In this document: in pieces, positions 23,052 to 34,640 of the stretch | Layout of the letters: every line of letters starts with the position of its first letter | How positions within the stretch are numbered: position 1 is the stretch's first letter | Source of the DNA: Erythrobasidium yunnanense | Taxonomy: Eukaryota; Basidiomycota; Cystobasidiomycetes; Erythrobasidiales; Erythrobasidiaceae | Reading direction: 5' to 3' | DNA: 64,000 nt | NCBI GenBank assembly: GCA_001600175.1 | Contig: BCJC01000001.1 | Location: forward strand, 4,759,652-4,823,651 | Made by a program: the position numbers and the translations under genes | The notes under the pieces: model-generated | Databases searched by the model: none | Told to the model about the DNA's origin: nothing | The model's input: the letters and a program-made list of their open reading frames with translations, nothing else

Positions 23052-26000
23052 ATGAGTCGTCGTATTCGCATCGAAGGCAAGCACTTCGTGTGCACCGAGA
23101 CTGGCCGCATCCTACAGCTCAGGGGTCTTTCGGTTGCTGGCTCGTCCAAGATCCCTATGAACCTCCCGTCGCATACCAAGGATATCAATGCCTTCTTTGA
23201 CCATAAGAATGTATCCTACGTCGGCCGTCCGTTCCCTCTCGAGGATATGCACGAACATCTTAGCCGGATCCGTGATTGGGGATTTAAGGTCGTTCGCCTT
23301 GTCGTGACATGGGAAGCTCTCGAGCATTCTGGATGGTATGTTACAGGCGTCGCTTGCTTGATTTCGCCGGCTTACACCTCAGAACAGGCAAGTGTACGAC
23401 CACGAGTACATCGCTTACTTAAAGAAGATAGTCGACGCTCTTCCGCAATACGGCCTAATGTGCATCATAGATGCTCATCAAGACGTATTCTCTCGCTTGA
23501 CCGGAGGTTCTGGAGCCCCTGGTTGGGTTCTCGACTGTATCGGCCTGGATGCGAAGAGCCTTCATTCGTCTTATGCTGCATACCTTCATCCTCTCGACAA
23601 ACCATACGGAAGTCCTGGTCCAGCTGTCTGGCCCACCGGCTATCAGAAGCTAGCGGCCTCGACCTGCAACACGGTATTCTGGGCGGGCGACACCTTTGCC
23701 TACAAGTGCAGAGCTCCCGATGGCTCAGGTCGAGGCCTCTCTTCCTTCTTACAAGAAGCTATGTGCAATGCCTTCGGTGTATTGGCGGATGCACTGGAGG
23801 ACTGCGAAGCCATCCTTGGCTTCGAGGTGCGTACAGCTTCACACTGAGTATTAAAAGCTGCTGATAGGACATACAGCCCATGAACGAACCGCACAGAGGA
23901 TATCTGGAGCTGCACAGCATGTACGCTTTCGATTCGAATACAGATCTGCAGCTTGGTTACCATACTTCTGCATTGCAATCTTTCGCCCTGGGAGACGGCC
24001 ATTCACAGATTGTCCCATTCTACAAAGCTTCTTTTCCCCGACCAACTGCTGTATCGCACTACGAGAAGATCAACCAAGAAGGAGAAAGAGCGTGGGTTAC
24101 TGGTCAACCTTGCATTTGGAGGGATCACGGTGTCTGGACATGGGACGATAAGACGAAGACTGCTATCCCTCTGCGACAAACCTACTTCGAATCCGATCCG
24201 ATCACTGGAAAGCGGTTCAATTGGTACAAAGACGCCTGGTTCCCCTTCCTGAAAGCGTTCAGAGCACGTATAGCTGGGAAGAATCCAAAGCGAAGCAGCT
24301 GGATGACTTTCGCAGCTGGCATTCCGAACGAGGTAGGTCCAGCCTCTTGATACATTGATATAGCTGCCGCTGATAGTACTGGCTAGTTTACGCCTGATTG
24401 GCCGGTAGAGCATCAGCCGGACAACTTCGTGTCTGCCCCACACTTCTACGACTTGCATGCGCTGTTCACTAAGGTTAGTCGTTTTGCAATAGGTAATATA
24501 TGAGGCTGAAATGCGACAATAGACGTTCGGCAACGTCACCTACAACGTTCAAGGCCTCTCCCGGGTAGGTTCCGGTCGGTCATAGGCTGGCGGCATTCGA
24601 TCTTACCTTTCTTTCCAGGGCATGTTTCCACTCAAAGCTATCTACCTGGGTCGTGAGGGCGCCAGAGACAAGTGAGCTACCTTTGAATTACGAAATTGCC
24701 CAGGACTGTTCTGACATTTCTTTCAGCTACGCTCTTCAGCTCAAGAACGTCATCGATGCATCCGACAAGAGTACGGGAAGGCCATGCGTCATCGGGGAGA
24801 TCGGTATTCCTTTCGACATGAACAGCTTCAGATTCGGAGAGAAGGAGGATTATAAGTGGCAAGAGAGACAGTTGGACGCACTCTGTACTGGTCTGGAGCG
24901 TTCCGGCGCGAATTATGTGTAAGTCTGTCCGCCTCGGCTCTGGAGCTCTGGCTAAATCATGACATGACAGACTGTGGAACTACAATCCCGACAACGAGGA
25001 CAAACATGGCGACTCATGGTAGGGAGTCTAGTCCTTAGCGCTTGGCTGGCTAACCCATGTATGACAGGTACGGCGAGAATTTCTCCTTGTTCAGTAAAAC
25101 TATCAAAGAGAAGAAAGGTGATGGCGGCCGATGCGAAGATGCCTTTCAAGTAAGCATATCCTCAACGATGCGATGCGGTGCTTACACCGTAAACGCAGAG
25201 ACCATATGCTATCGCCACGGCTGGCGAACCTCTGAGGACAACTTTCGACATGTACACCCTGCGTTTCACATACTCATTCAAGAGCCCTCTCGCCTTTGAG
25301 AAGAAGCAATTGAAATATTCTGACGGGACCTCTATCTACCTACCTCGACGACGTTATGCAAGCCTGCTGGCAAGCGGTCAAGCATACATTGCTGTCAGCG
25401 ACGGATCTTACACTTACGATGTTGAGGTGGGCAGTATTCTCGAAGCCACCGACAAAGCGCTCTGACACGTTTTGCGCTTCCAGACCCAGCTATTCACTTG
25501 GAAGCACGGCATCGACGCGCCAGGCTATGTTCACACTCTCGAAGTGAAAGTTGAGAATCCGGAACACTGGAAAATCAAGCCACCAAACATAGACCTAAGT
25601 CCTGATGATAGCGTTATAATACCTTCTCTGCTAGGTGTCATCTGCGTCTTCGCTCTATTATTCGCCATCTACGTCGGAGTCTATACAGAGGAATTGGACA
25701 TCGCTGGACAACTCATCCACCGCCTATTCACACTTCCGCTCTGGGCGCTCCTCTCGTACACCAGTAGGTCGCCTCCGGTCGCCGTTGCTCAAGCTGAAGC
25801 TTCTTTTATTTGTACCAGCCCTTTCTTTAGGCACTAGAATGGTCCTCTGTTCTTCCTGGTTTACCGCTTCGTGCTACTGGGATAGGGAGTTCGGCGAATG
25901 GATGCCTTCCTTTTGGCCGCTCGTGTACTCCTTGTACGGTCCGTTGGTGCTCCTGGTATTGCTCGGCTCCTTACACGATGATAGAAGGACTGCTTTCCTG

Positions 26001-26234
26001 TTCTTCCCTGAGGCATGGCGCAGTCAGACTAGATGGACGATATACACTGCTCTGGCCGGACTCTCAGCATTGACCGGGATCGCTATAGCCTTCGTCAACA
26101 CCAGCGGGCTGGCGTTTGAGAGGACAGGATCGTGGCTGCTGGTCATCTGGCCGGAGCTCTTCATGATGATTTGCGTATTGTACGGACCGCACAGGGAGAG
26201 AGTGAGGAAATTCATGGGAGAATCGACATTGTAG
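23052..26234 (+). CDS. GH5 steryl-beta-glucosidase/glucosylceramidase-like with membrane-spanning tail
   Basis: Starts MSRRIRIEGKHFV at 23052 and has about ten exons. The catalytic barrel contains WGFKVVRLVVTWEALEH, MCIIDAHQDVFSR with GGSGAPGW, the acid/base ...EPMNEPHRGYLEL, and the nucleophile region CVIGEIGIPFDMNSF. This set is the fungal GH5_12 family (EGCrP2/Sgl1 in Cryptococcus, Egh1 in Saccharomyces), which hydrolyses ergosteryl-glucoside and glucosylceramide. WYGENFSLFS and RPYAIATAGEPL-like regions follow. The C-terminus continues into a beta domain (LRFTYSFKSPLAF), then several hydrophobic segments: IIPSLLGVICVFALLFAIYV, WPLVYSLYGPLVLLVLLG and WTIYTALAGLSALTGIAIAFV. This predicts a membrane-bound enzyme. 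The final join near 25760-25835 was chosen for frame only. Confidence 0.85.
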
Positions 26235-26352
26235 TCAGAGACTTCCTTCGTTGTTGTGTGTATTTTGCTGCATTACCCTTAGACAGGCCCAAGCTGCCAA
26301 GCACTTGCTATGTACCGTAATAGATGCTATCGCTACACTGTTCAGTCTACGC

Positions 26353-28606
26353 TCAAAGCGTCCGCTTGCTCCTCATACCGTCTTCCCGCTTCTTTGCTCG
26401 CGCACTTGCAGACTCCAGGCTTGACAGGGCAGCTTTCTTGACTGCCAGCTTGCCGGTGTGCAAACTTGGAGACATAGAAGCTGGATCGGAGGTAGAAGAT
26501 GAAGAAGCTGCTGTCTCTTTGGCTTTGATCTGCGACGACATCACATAATTTAGCTTTGAAGCAGAGCTCTCGAGAATGCCGACTCACCCTCTCCAGCAGG
26601 CTCATAGCTCTGTCTTTCGGATTAGCTTTACTGGCTTCCTTCACGGTCCCTCCGTTTAGAAGAGCAGCTCTAGCTTTTTCTTTCCCGCTCTCTTCTCTCG
26701 CCAAACTCGCATCGACATCCGCTACCAATTTGCTGGCCTTCTTATGTGCAGCGTGATCGGTGTCGGTAGATGGGGTTGCTGGTCGCTTCACTGGCGAGAC
26801 GGAGTGCGAGGCAGGACCTAGTGGAGGCAGAGTCGCGCTCGGGATAGGAGGCAGAGCATCCAGGATGAAGCCTTTTTTAAAGCTTGTCGAGGTACTGGTA
26901 GAACGAGCATGCTGTCTCGCTCGATCAGGCTTAGAGACAGGTGAAGAGTCGCAGAATGGATCATCGTCATCCGCCTTTACAGCAACAGAGACCTTGGTGG
27001 AGCTTGCGCCGAAATCTCGATGCGCTTTCATGACGCATTCTCCCAATCTTCTCCTCATCTCCTGTTTCCTATACTCCGCTTTCGAGCTCCACAATGGCAG
27101 GACCGACATGGCTGTTCTTTTCTGACTAAGATTAGGCATCGGGCTCGCTGCTCCCGCAGAGGAAGGCGATGATGCCGTCTGATCATCCACGATCTCGAAT
27201 TGCGGCAACTGAGCATTCGCTTTGATAGTCAAGCTTATTCCTATACCCCACGTATATACTTTCTTGCCGGTCGTTCTATCCAGTTCTCGCGTAGGAATGA
27301 TAGAGAAGCTTAATCCGCCTCGCTTTTTCCGCTTCGATTGGTCGATAGAGCTTTCGGTACAGTAAGGGCCGGAGAGACCGCCCTCCCACAGCCAAACTAG
27401 CTGGCCTAGCTCGATTGGGCTAAAGCGTTTATTTGCTCCACGCTCGACTATGCCTCGAATAGTAGTGTACGTGCATATACTGGGTAGATCTATCTCGATC
27501 TCGTTGGAACTTGAAGGTTTCTGGGGAGATGTGGAGGGAGAAGAAGAAGCGACTCCGCAGGCTTTCGAGCCTTCAGTCGCTAGATGAAGAAGTAATGCAC
27601 GCTCCACAGCCGCGTGAAGGGACAGTAAGGTAGTATAGTGCTCGGGCAAAGGGACAGAGAGAGGATCGAGCTCGTCTGCTTGCGCATCCGTGGTAATGGT
27701 CCGCTTCTTAGGCGGCGTAAGTAGGGGGTGCGCTGGAGTGGGTCGCATGAACAGAGGAGAAGATGTACCTTTGCTGGGTGTGCCAGTGGATGCTAAGAGA
27801 GCGCGAGAAGCAGCATATGTGCTAGGCGACGAAGTGATACTTCGTTTCGAAGGCGTGGAGTAGGGCGAGGACTGTAGATTCGCCGCTAAGGGTGAGGGCT
27901 GCTCGATCTCCAGTCCTATATCTGAGTCTGAAGTGTCTGAGCCTGATATACTGACTGCGCGAGCTTGCGACCGCGCTTCGCTTGCGATCTTGGAGGAAGA
28001 TGCTGACGGTGGGGGTGTATGCTGTCTCTCCCATCTCTGTGCTGATGTCTCTTGCTCTCGCGAGTGTATCTCCATATGAGCTTCTTCTATCCGCTTGCTT
28101 CTGTCGCTAGGCCTGCATATTAGACACCAATATGTCTCTGGCGCTTGTTCTGCAGTATAGATCTCGACGCATTCGCCATGCTGCCACGTGTCGCATTCAT
28201 CGCACTGCAACATGAACCCATCGCTTGCGCTTGACCCGCATGTACATCGTATGCTCTGACCATCTTCCTGAACATGCTCATCTGGCGTACCCAGCAGCCC
28301 GCTACATCCCGCGACAAAGGAATTTTTAGGCGTAGTACTACCATTCTTGACGCTTGACGATGTCCGCGAATGCGATTTCTTGCTACTTTTCGACGGCGAA
28401 CGCGGCTGGCTGCCCGAACGACGCGACCTTGATGGCGATGGAGAGGGAGACGATGGAGATGACGGCGGTAGAGAGCGTGACGATGAAGGGGAGCTCTGTA
28501 TCATGGCATTTCCGCTATCTTTTGCTGCAGATTTGGTACGTTTCTTGCTACTTGACGGCGAAGATGAGGCTGGGCTGCCATAGAATGCAGACTGAAGGAG
28601 GCTCAT
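26353..28606 (-). CDS. PHD-finger protein with Cdt1-like licensing domain
   Basis: Two exons, 28606-26588 and 26529-26353, give 731 residues. The start at 28606 (MSLLQSAFYG) leaves 111 bases to the divergent yme2 gene; an upstream in-frame ATG at 28714 would nearly overlap it. Residues 1-115 are Ser/Pro/Lys-rich. A PHD finger spans about 121-164 (C121, C123, C135, C138, H143, C146, C161, C164, with Trp141 before the His), of the SET3/MLL5-like type that reads H3K4me3. Residues 315-465 fit the Cdt1 winged-helix core: LPEHYTTLLSLHAAVERALL, TYTTIRGIVERGANKRFSPIELGQL and a Phe/Ser-rich strand pair. EYRKQEMRRRLGECVMKAH and SLLERIKAKE follow; the last is the Cdt1 helix preceding the C-terminal winged helix. 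Only about 55 residues remain after it. Cdt1 loads MCM2-7 at origins. Confidence 0.75.
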
Positions 28607-28717
28607 AGTAGCCTTTACTGCAACGTGTAGATTGGGTGTGTACAGAGTCTTGAATTTGGATTCAAAGCAATTCAAGACTGCCTTGAGCAGGAAGGCAACG
28701 AAAGGCTTGAGCATGCA
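28607..28717. promoter_or_regulatory. Short bidirectional promoter, Cdt1-like and yme2
   Basis: Only 111 bases separate the two start codons, so the two transcripts must share or overlap promoter elements. No TATA box is evident. Confidence 0.5.
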
Positions 28718-31700
28718 ATGATACTCCGGCAGAGCGTTCGCAAACCTCTAGGGCTCACATTACAGCGCATACAACAACAACGACATGGCATACGACGAGT
28801 CGCGACGCTGTCTGAAGCTGACGGCGCTGAAGCCGCGACGAGCGCGAGCAGCGTCGAGACCGACGTCGATATCGAACAGCGCCGCAGACCCATCAGCTTC
28901 TACGTAGACACGGTGTTCCCTATCAGAGTAGGCATATGGGATGTCCGCTACTTGCTGGCCCAGGTCGAGAAGGAATCGCTACTGAAGAGCATCCAAGATC
29001 GACTGCCCGCGACGAAAGAAGGCAGCAACGCCAGATTCGATGGTTTCCGCGTTGATGCTGTCGAAGCTCGCGAGAAGGACGGCGGTGCTTTCGTCAAGTG
29101 CTCATACCTGCCGCTGAATCCCACGTCAACGAGTTCGGAAGTGTCGAAAGAGCAGCAGCCTGATGATAACGGCACGGCCCAAGATATCGCAAAAGAAGTC
29201 ATCGCAGCATACAATGCAAAGGGAGAGAGGCCGTGGTATAGCTTCAGGACATCCCAAGCTCATCTGGTCAAGGTGGGCGTTATTCTGAAAGCCAAGCTTG
29301 TGATCGCTGCTGATACTTGCCCTTCTACGCTGCAGGGCCATCCATGTAAGCTGTTCCCGATTAGACTTCTCGTCTCTCCTATCTAATGCAAGATATGATC
29401 TTCTTCAGGGCTCGAGGATATCCTCGACCGCTTCCCATCCTCCACCCTTCGCATAGAGTACGAGTCTGGACCTGATCTCACGCAAGAAGAGGTATACACA
29501 CTATTCAGACCTTATGGAAGGATACGTACGCTGGAGCCGCAGCCGGCGAGCAATAAGGACGTCCCGCGATTCTGCAATGTGACCTTCGTGTCAACGAGGA
29601 TGGCCGCTGCTGCTCGAAACTCGCTGTACGGATATAAACATACTGGTAGCAACGGAGTCACCGCTCTCCGTATACTGTACAAAGAGCGGACAAAAGGGTA
29701 TGTTCCCGACAGTTGCAAATTGCGAAGTCTGTACTGACTGTACAATTTTCCCAGCGGCCGCGCCTTCCGAGACTGGATGACCTCTCACCCACGTATCGTT
29801 ATCCCAATACTGGCCGTCCTGGCAGGCGGTCTGTCCTATGCGATCTTCGATCCCATCCGTTCCTTCTTCGTAAAATCCAAAGCTTCCTCCCTATTCAGCG
29901 TCGAGAAATATCGTATTATGAGATGGTTGAAGCGCGAGACTATCGGAAGACTAGGTAATATAGATGTAAGGTTGTCGAATTTGGGGATAGGCGGCAGCAG
30001 AGGTAGGGTCGGTGGAGAATCGGTAGTGGGCACGGGCATAGAAAGGGAGAGAATGGACGCTGCGGAAAGGCTGAGGACGTGGCTGAATGACATGCCTGAT
30101 ACTTTCGTGACTGTGACGTGAGTCGCCCAATCGGACTGAATGGCACGGCGACTGCCTCCTGACAGTCTTGACCTCCATCATAGCGGCCCGCCTGGCTCAG
30201 GAAAGAGCGCTTTAGTCTCCTCAGTCACTTCTTCCGCCAAGTAAGTCAGGTCAGTTTTCGGTCTGATCGTGCTGAAATATGGATACTTCCAGAAACCTGC
30301 TCGTCATCGACTGTGCTGAGATTGTCAAAGCCGGCAAAGGGTCCGACGGAAAGCTCGTTGCAGCCCTAGCTTCCCAGATGGGTTACTTCCCACAATTCCA
30401 ATGGGCTTCCTCCTTCAACAACCTGATCGACATAGCCAGTGTCGGCTTGATCGGTACGAAAGCCGGCTTCGCTACAAACCTGGACGTCCAGATCAAGCAG
30501 ATCCTAGACGTATCCGCGAATGCATTGAAGTCATTGGCTGACGAAGCTAAGAACTCAAGAGATCTAGCTGCATCGGAGGAGAAGAGCCGGATAGAGATAT
30601 ACGCTCAAGAGCCGGAGTTTGTGGATCGAGTCAAGAATGGATGGGTGCATCATGGCCGATTGGACTGTGTTGCGTCAAGTGGGATCATCGGGGAGCTGGG
30701 AATGGGATGTGAACCTGATCCTGACGACTCACGAGAAGAAGGTGCAGAGAAAGGCATCTCTACTACAAGAAGAGGGGACAGTGGTGGCTATACTCAGATC
30801 TACGGGCCTGCAAGTATACATAAAGCATGGCAGGTCGCGTATGCGCCTTCTTCTTCGTCGAACCGTTCAGAAGACGGGACATCGGAGGCATCACCTTCGA
30901 CTTCTGGAAAGGAATCAACGGCTGATATTGATCAGATGCCTATTGTCATCATCCGAGGCTTCGAAGCGAAAGATGGCGGATCAAGGGATGTCCTGTGGTC
31001 AGCAATGGCAGATTGGGCAGCGACACTCGTCGAGAATAGGGTGAGCCCATCTTTCCTACAAAGCGGAGCAGTCAAGCTGAGTCAAGTATTCCAGATTGCG
31101 CACTGTATTTTCGTCAATGACTCCGTAGCTGTATCGAGGAGTCTTGCGAGAGGTAAGCATAAACGGGATAGCGCGACCATTCCACCAAAGCTGACGTTCT
31201 CACCAGCTTTGCCGAGCAAGCCCTTTAACTCGATAGTCTTGACAGACGCAACTGCCGAGGTATGGCTTTCAAAGGCAATAATGGGTCTGCATAAACTGAC
31301 GATCAATGGTAGAACGCGATTCAATATATTCAGAAGAAGCTAAAAGAGTACGGCAAAGATGACCTAGCAGCAAACGCCAACTCGTCAGCGATAGAAAGGC
31401 TAGGCGGAAGATTGACGGACCTAGAAACGCTGATTCAGAAGATGAGGGGAGGTGCTGAGATCGATGAAGCTGTTGATGGTGACTATCACACATTATAACT
31501 CATGCTGATAAGCTAACGGATGCTGCGACAGACATCATCGCGAGATCGTCTACGGAGATCGTCAAGAACTGCTTTGGGGATGATGTGGAAGAAGCAAAGT
31601 CGCTACCATGGACAAGGGAGCAGGCCTGGTATATCGTTAAGAAGCTCAGCAAGGAGAAGGAGGCAAGTCACTGTCACCGGAAGCTAATGTCCATACTGAC

Positions 31701-32273
31701 GACCAGGTTCCTCCCCGCAGCTGAGTTATGCGGATCTCCTTGCGGGAGGACCCTTCAAAGATCAGGAGAAGGCTTTGAGAGCATTAGAGCAGAGCGAGAT
31801 CATCAGCATTCTACATAGAGATGGTAAGTCGCACCCTCAGACATCGTACGCGTTACTGACGTTCCTTACCGCCTGTTCAGGTCTCGCTGCGGTCGTGCGG
31901 CCAGGAAAGCCTTCATACCGGTCGGCGTTCCAGACGCTTGCGCAAAATGCTATCTTTGCAGCTCAGAACGAGCTTGCGCTGAACACCAAAGCTACTGCTG
32001 GTGCATCTGCAACAATCAAGAGCTCGCAGGAAGAGGTGAGCATCAGTTATACAGCCCTCACATGATATGGCTTATCTGTCGACTCCGCAGCTCGTGCAAC
32101 TCTCGCAGCTGTTTTCTGCCGGCAAGTGGATATTCGGTGGAACGCCAACCATACCTATCGAGATAGCTGCAAGAGTCGATGAGTGTCTAAAGAAAATGCA
32201 CAAAGCACAGGAAGATCTGGTCACGCTCGGAAGGGAGTCAAAAGAGCTGAAAGAGCGCTTGGCTAAACTGTAG
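28718..32273 (+). CDS. YME2: Mitochondrial escape protein 2 (RNA12 family P-loop protein)
   Basis: Starts MILRQSVRKPLGLTLQRIQQQRHGIRRVA at 28718, a basic amphipathic mitochondrial presequence. The N-terminal domain includes SFYVDTVFPIRVGIWDVRYL. An RRM-like domain follows across the second exon (LRIEYESGP...YTLFRPYGRIRTL). A single transmembrane segment lies around IVIPILAVLAGGLSYAIF. After an intron comes the Walker A motif GPPGSGKSALV (near 30184-30216), then NLLVIDCAEIVKAG, the sensor-like VIIRGFEAKDGG and HCIFVNDSVAVSRSLA, and a C-terminal coiled coil ending KERLAKL at 32273. Yme2 sits in the inner membrane and affects mtDNA structure and escape. Domain order and length match the family. 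Confidence 0.93.
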
Positions 32274-32387
32274 CTTCTAATATGCGATGTTTGTACAAAG
32301 CGCCTCAAAGTGTGGGTAAAGCTGTTATATCCTCGTATAGTTGTTGTCGTTTCAGTATATCAATTTCCGTCGGCGTCCATTGCCATT

Positions 32388-34513
32388 CTAGACCGTGTCA
32401 TTTGCAACTACCTGTTTCGCTCGAGCCTTGGTCTTCTTGACGCGACGTTCCTGACGTTCAGCCAATTTCTTGTCCTTCCTCGCCTTTGCCTCCTCACGAT
32501 TCTTGCGACTCTGCTTCTTAGCCTTAGCCTCTTTCTCAGCTTCTTTGCCGGTAAGCTTGCCAACTGTAGATCTCCTCTCGAGAAAAGCATAATGTTCCTC
32601 AAGCTTGACTGCGTCTTTCCAGGGTTCTGTGTCGCCGTGAAATAGCTTGACCTTGCTAAGATACTTTCCGACGTTGTCCCGCAGGGTTTTGTCAACATCG
32701 CGGGTTGGAAGTACCGGTTTGAATGTGGCAGGCCAGACTGTACGATGTCAGCTTAGCCTGAATGACCTTTTTCGTCCGACTCACCGCATTTGGTCTTTCT
32801 CCTCCCTCTTCCGCTGCACTCATTACAACTACGCTTCCCCGGGACCGTTGATGGGCCGCTGCATTCTACTCCTTTGTTATCACAGGTAATGCAGGATACC
32901 ATCTCCACGGCTTCCGGTGCCACGCATTCCGAGGTATCCAAGCTTGGTTCTCTTATGATTTGAAGGAGGTCCACCTTCTTGCCGGCGGTCTCGAGGAAGA
33001 GGGTCAGGTCTGTACCTCCTCCTCCGGTAGTGTATCTTCCCATAGTGAAAATAATCTTGTCTCCGGCCTTAGGCTGTTGGTGATCTTCGCCCCATGCATG
33101 CTGAATCCACGCCCAATCGAGGCGCATTGTAACACAACTCGTTCTGACAACCTGTTCTCCATCTACTATATCCCACTCCCTGAATCGTGGAAACAAGGTC
33201 GTCACGGTCATCTGGTCTTTCTTCCATGCAGATTTGTACTAACGAAATAGTCATCAAGGTTCAGAACATGATCGATCAGATTTGTATATTCACTCCGTCC
33301 TTGAACATAAGGGTGAAGACGCGGTGACGAGCCTTCTCGCCAGTTGGGCCATATCTGTGAGCTTTGACGTGCACCCTACCACCGTGTTCAGCAAATTCTC
33401 TTGCGAAGCGAGCCTTCACCCCGGCTGATCTGTTCTGGCGAGTAATTTCCAGATCTTGCCTTGGCCTGTGGTTTTGTCGTCGGGGAACATATCTAGGGAC
33501 AGCGTAAGGAGCCGTAGAGTTGCCATTAACGATAGAAACGGGCTGTGACACCCCTTCGGCAGCTCGTGCAGAGGTCCGAATCGACTTGAACGTGTCCGTT
33601 CCGTAAGCATGAGTTAGATCGCAAATGGCTGCTTCGAAAAACAGAGTCGGTGCCCTCATGCCATGAAAGCTTGCAGGAATCGTGAGAATTTCGAACGCTA
33701 GAATGCATGGTTTTTCGTAATCTGACGAGTCGGTTGCTGGGTCTCCAAAACCATATTGGTAGAATTGCTTGGGACCGTTGTTGGTCTGGTCCCTGAAACG
33801 CTCCGTTTGATCCTGTGATCTCGTCAGTACGGATAGACCAAGGCTGAGCAACCTCTACTTACTCCATGCTCATACGCTCTTTTCGAGCCTGAAGGTGTGT
33901 CCTCGCCTTTTTGATTGGCTGAACCAACATAGTAGCGGACGACGTTGGGGCCCAGCTTGCTTTTGTAAATGTTTTCGCCGTCCACATTGCGTGGGCGTGC
34001 GACGAGGATGTAGATGAGAGGTCCGCTGTCACCTCCAGCATAGACAGGAAGCAAAGATTCTAGTTCCTCTCTTCTAATTGGGTCGCCTCGATTTCTGGCT
34101 AGGATGAATTTCTTCTGTTCGGGAGAGAGGATCCACAGTGTCATAGCAGCCATATCTTCGGCAGGTACATCTTTCATCCAGAGCTTGCATTGCTGGAAGA
34201 CGTTGCTTCCTTTGCCGTCATCGTCTTTGAATGACGTTTCTTTGTAAATGATTTTGAAGGCATCTAGGAGCAGATTGTACATATGCTGGTCTTCTTCTTC
34301 TGCAGTTTGTGGAGTCCAGCGTTGGAATAGCGCATGGCCCTCTGAAGGATCGTCAACGGTAAATTTGAAGCCCGGAACCGTGGGATGAATCAGGTCCTCG
34401 ATGGATGTCGCATTGCGACGTAGTGCATTCTCAGCGATTCTTGCGTGTGCTATGGGACGTGGCATTCTGGGAAAGACCTGCTTTTTCAGTTGGTTTCCGG
34501 GCAAGAAGCTCAT
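32388..34513 (-). CDS. GIY-YIG nuclease-like protein with Zn2Cys6-like cluster
   Basis: Four exons (34513-33863, 33812-33294, 33238-32785, 32737-32388) join in consistent phase to 657 residues; introns are 50, 55 and 47 bases with GT/AG ends. Residues 163-277 fit a GIY-YIG fold: LIYILV (Tyr168), YYVGSAN (Tyr195), RAYEHG (Arg212, His216) and, in the next exon, APTLFFEAAICDL (Glu277, the expected metal ligand). Cysteines at 506, 509, 516, 528, 531 and 541 have spacing C-x2-C-x6-C-x11-C-x2-C-x9-C, which satisfies the fungal Zn2Cys6 consensus. The C-terminal 90 residues are Lys/Arg/Glu-rich and helical. No reverse transcriptase, transposase or repeat flank is present, so mobility is not implied. 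A divergent partner starts 127 bases away. Function is unknown; DNA cleavage is inferred from the motifs. Confidence 0.7.
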
Positions 34514-34640
34514 ATGCGCGTGACGAATCCTTTGTTTTTTTTCGACGATTTCGCTCGCAAACCACTTCGGGAGTTCGCAATCTTTTGCGACACAGTATAT
34601 CAAGACCATACAAACATATATTGCTCGCGCAACTCTGGCA
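34514..34640. promoter_or_regulatory. Shared promoter of the divergent GIY-YIG/partner pair
   Basis: The two start codons are 127 bases apart. The corresponding segment in the left copy (500-626) keeps most of the sequence, including the T-run after CGAATCC and the GCGACACAGTATATCAAGACC stretch, whose TATAT is a candidate TATA-like element for the plus-strand gene. Confidence 0.5.

Noticed and set aside
28606-28627. PIP degron at the start of the Cdt1-like protein
   Set aside because: The hydrophobic and aromatic residues do not have the QxxhxxAA spacing, so it was not called.
32388-33238. A separate zinc-ribbon gene starting at 33211
   Set aside because: A 55-base intron with good ends (33293-33239) joins it in phase 0 to the GIY-YIG exons, and no ATG with its own promoter room is present.
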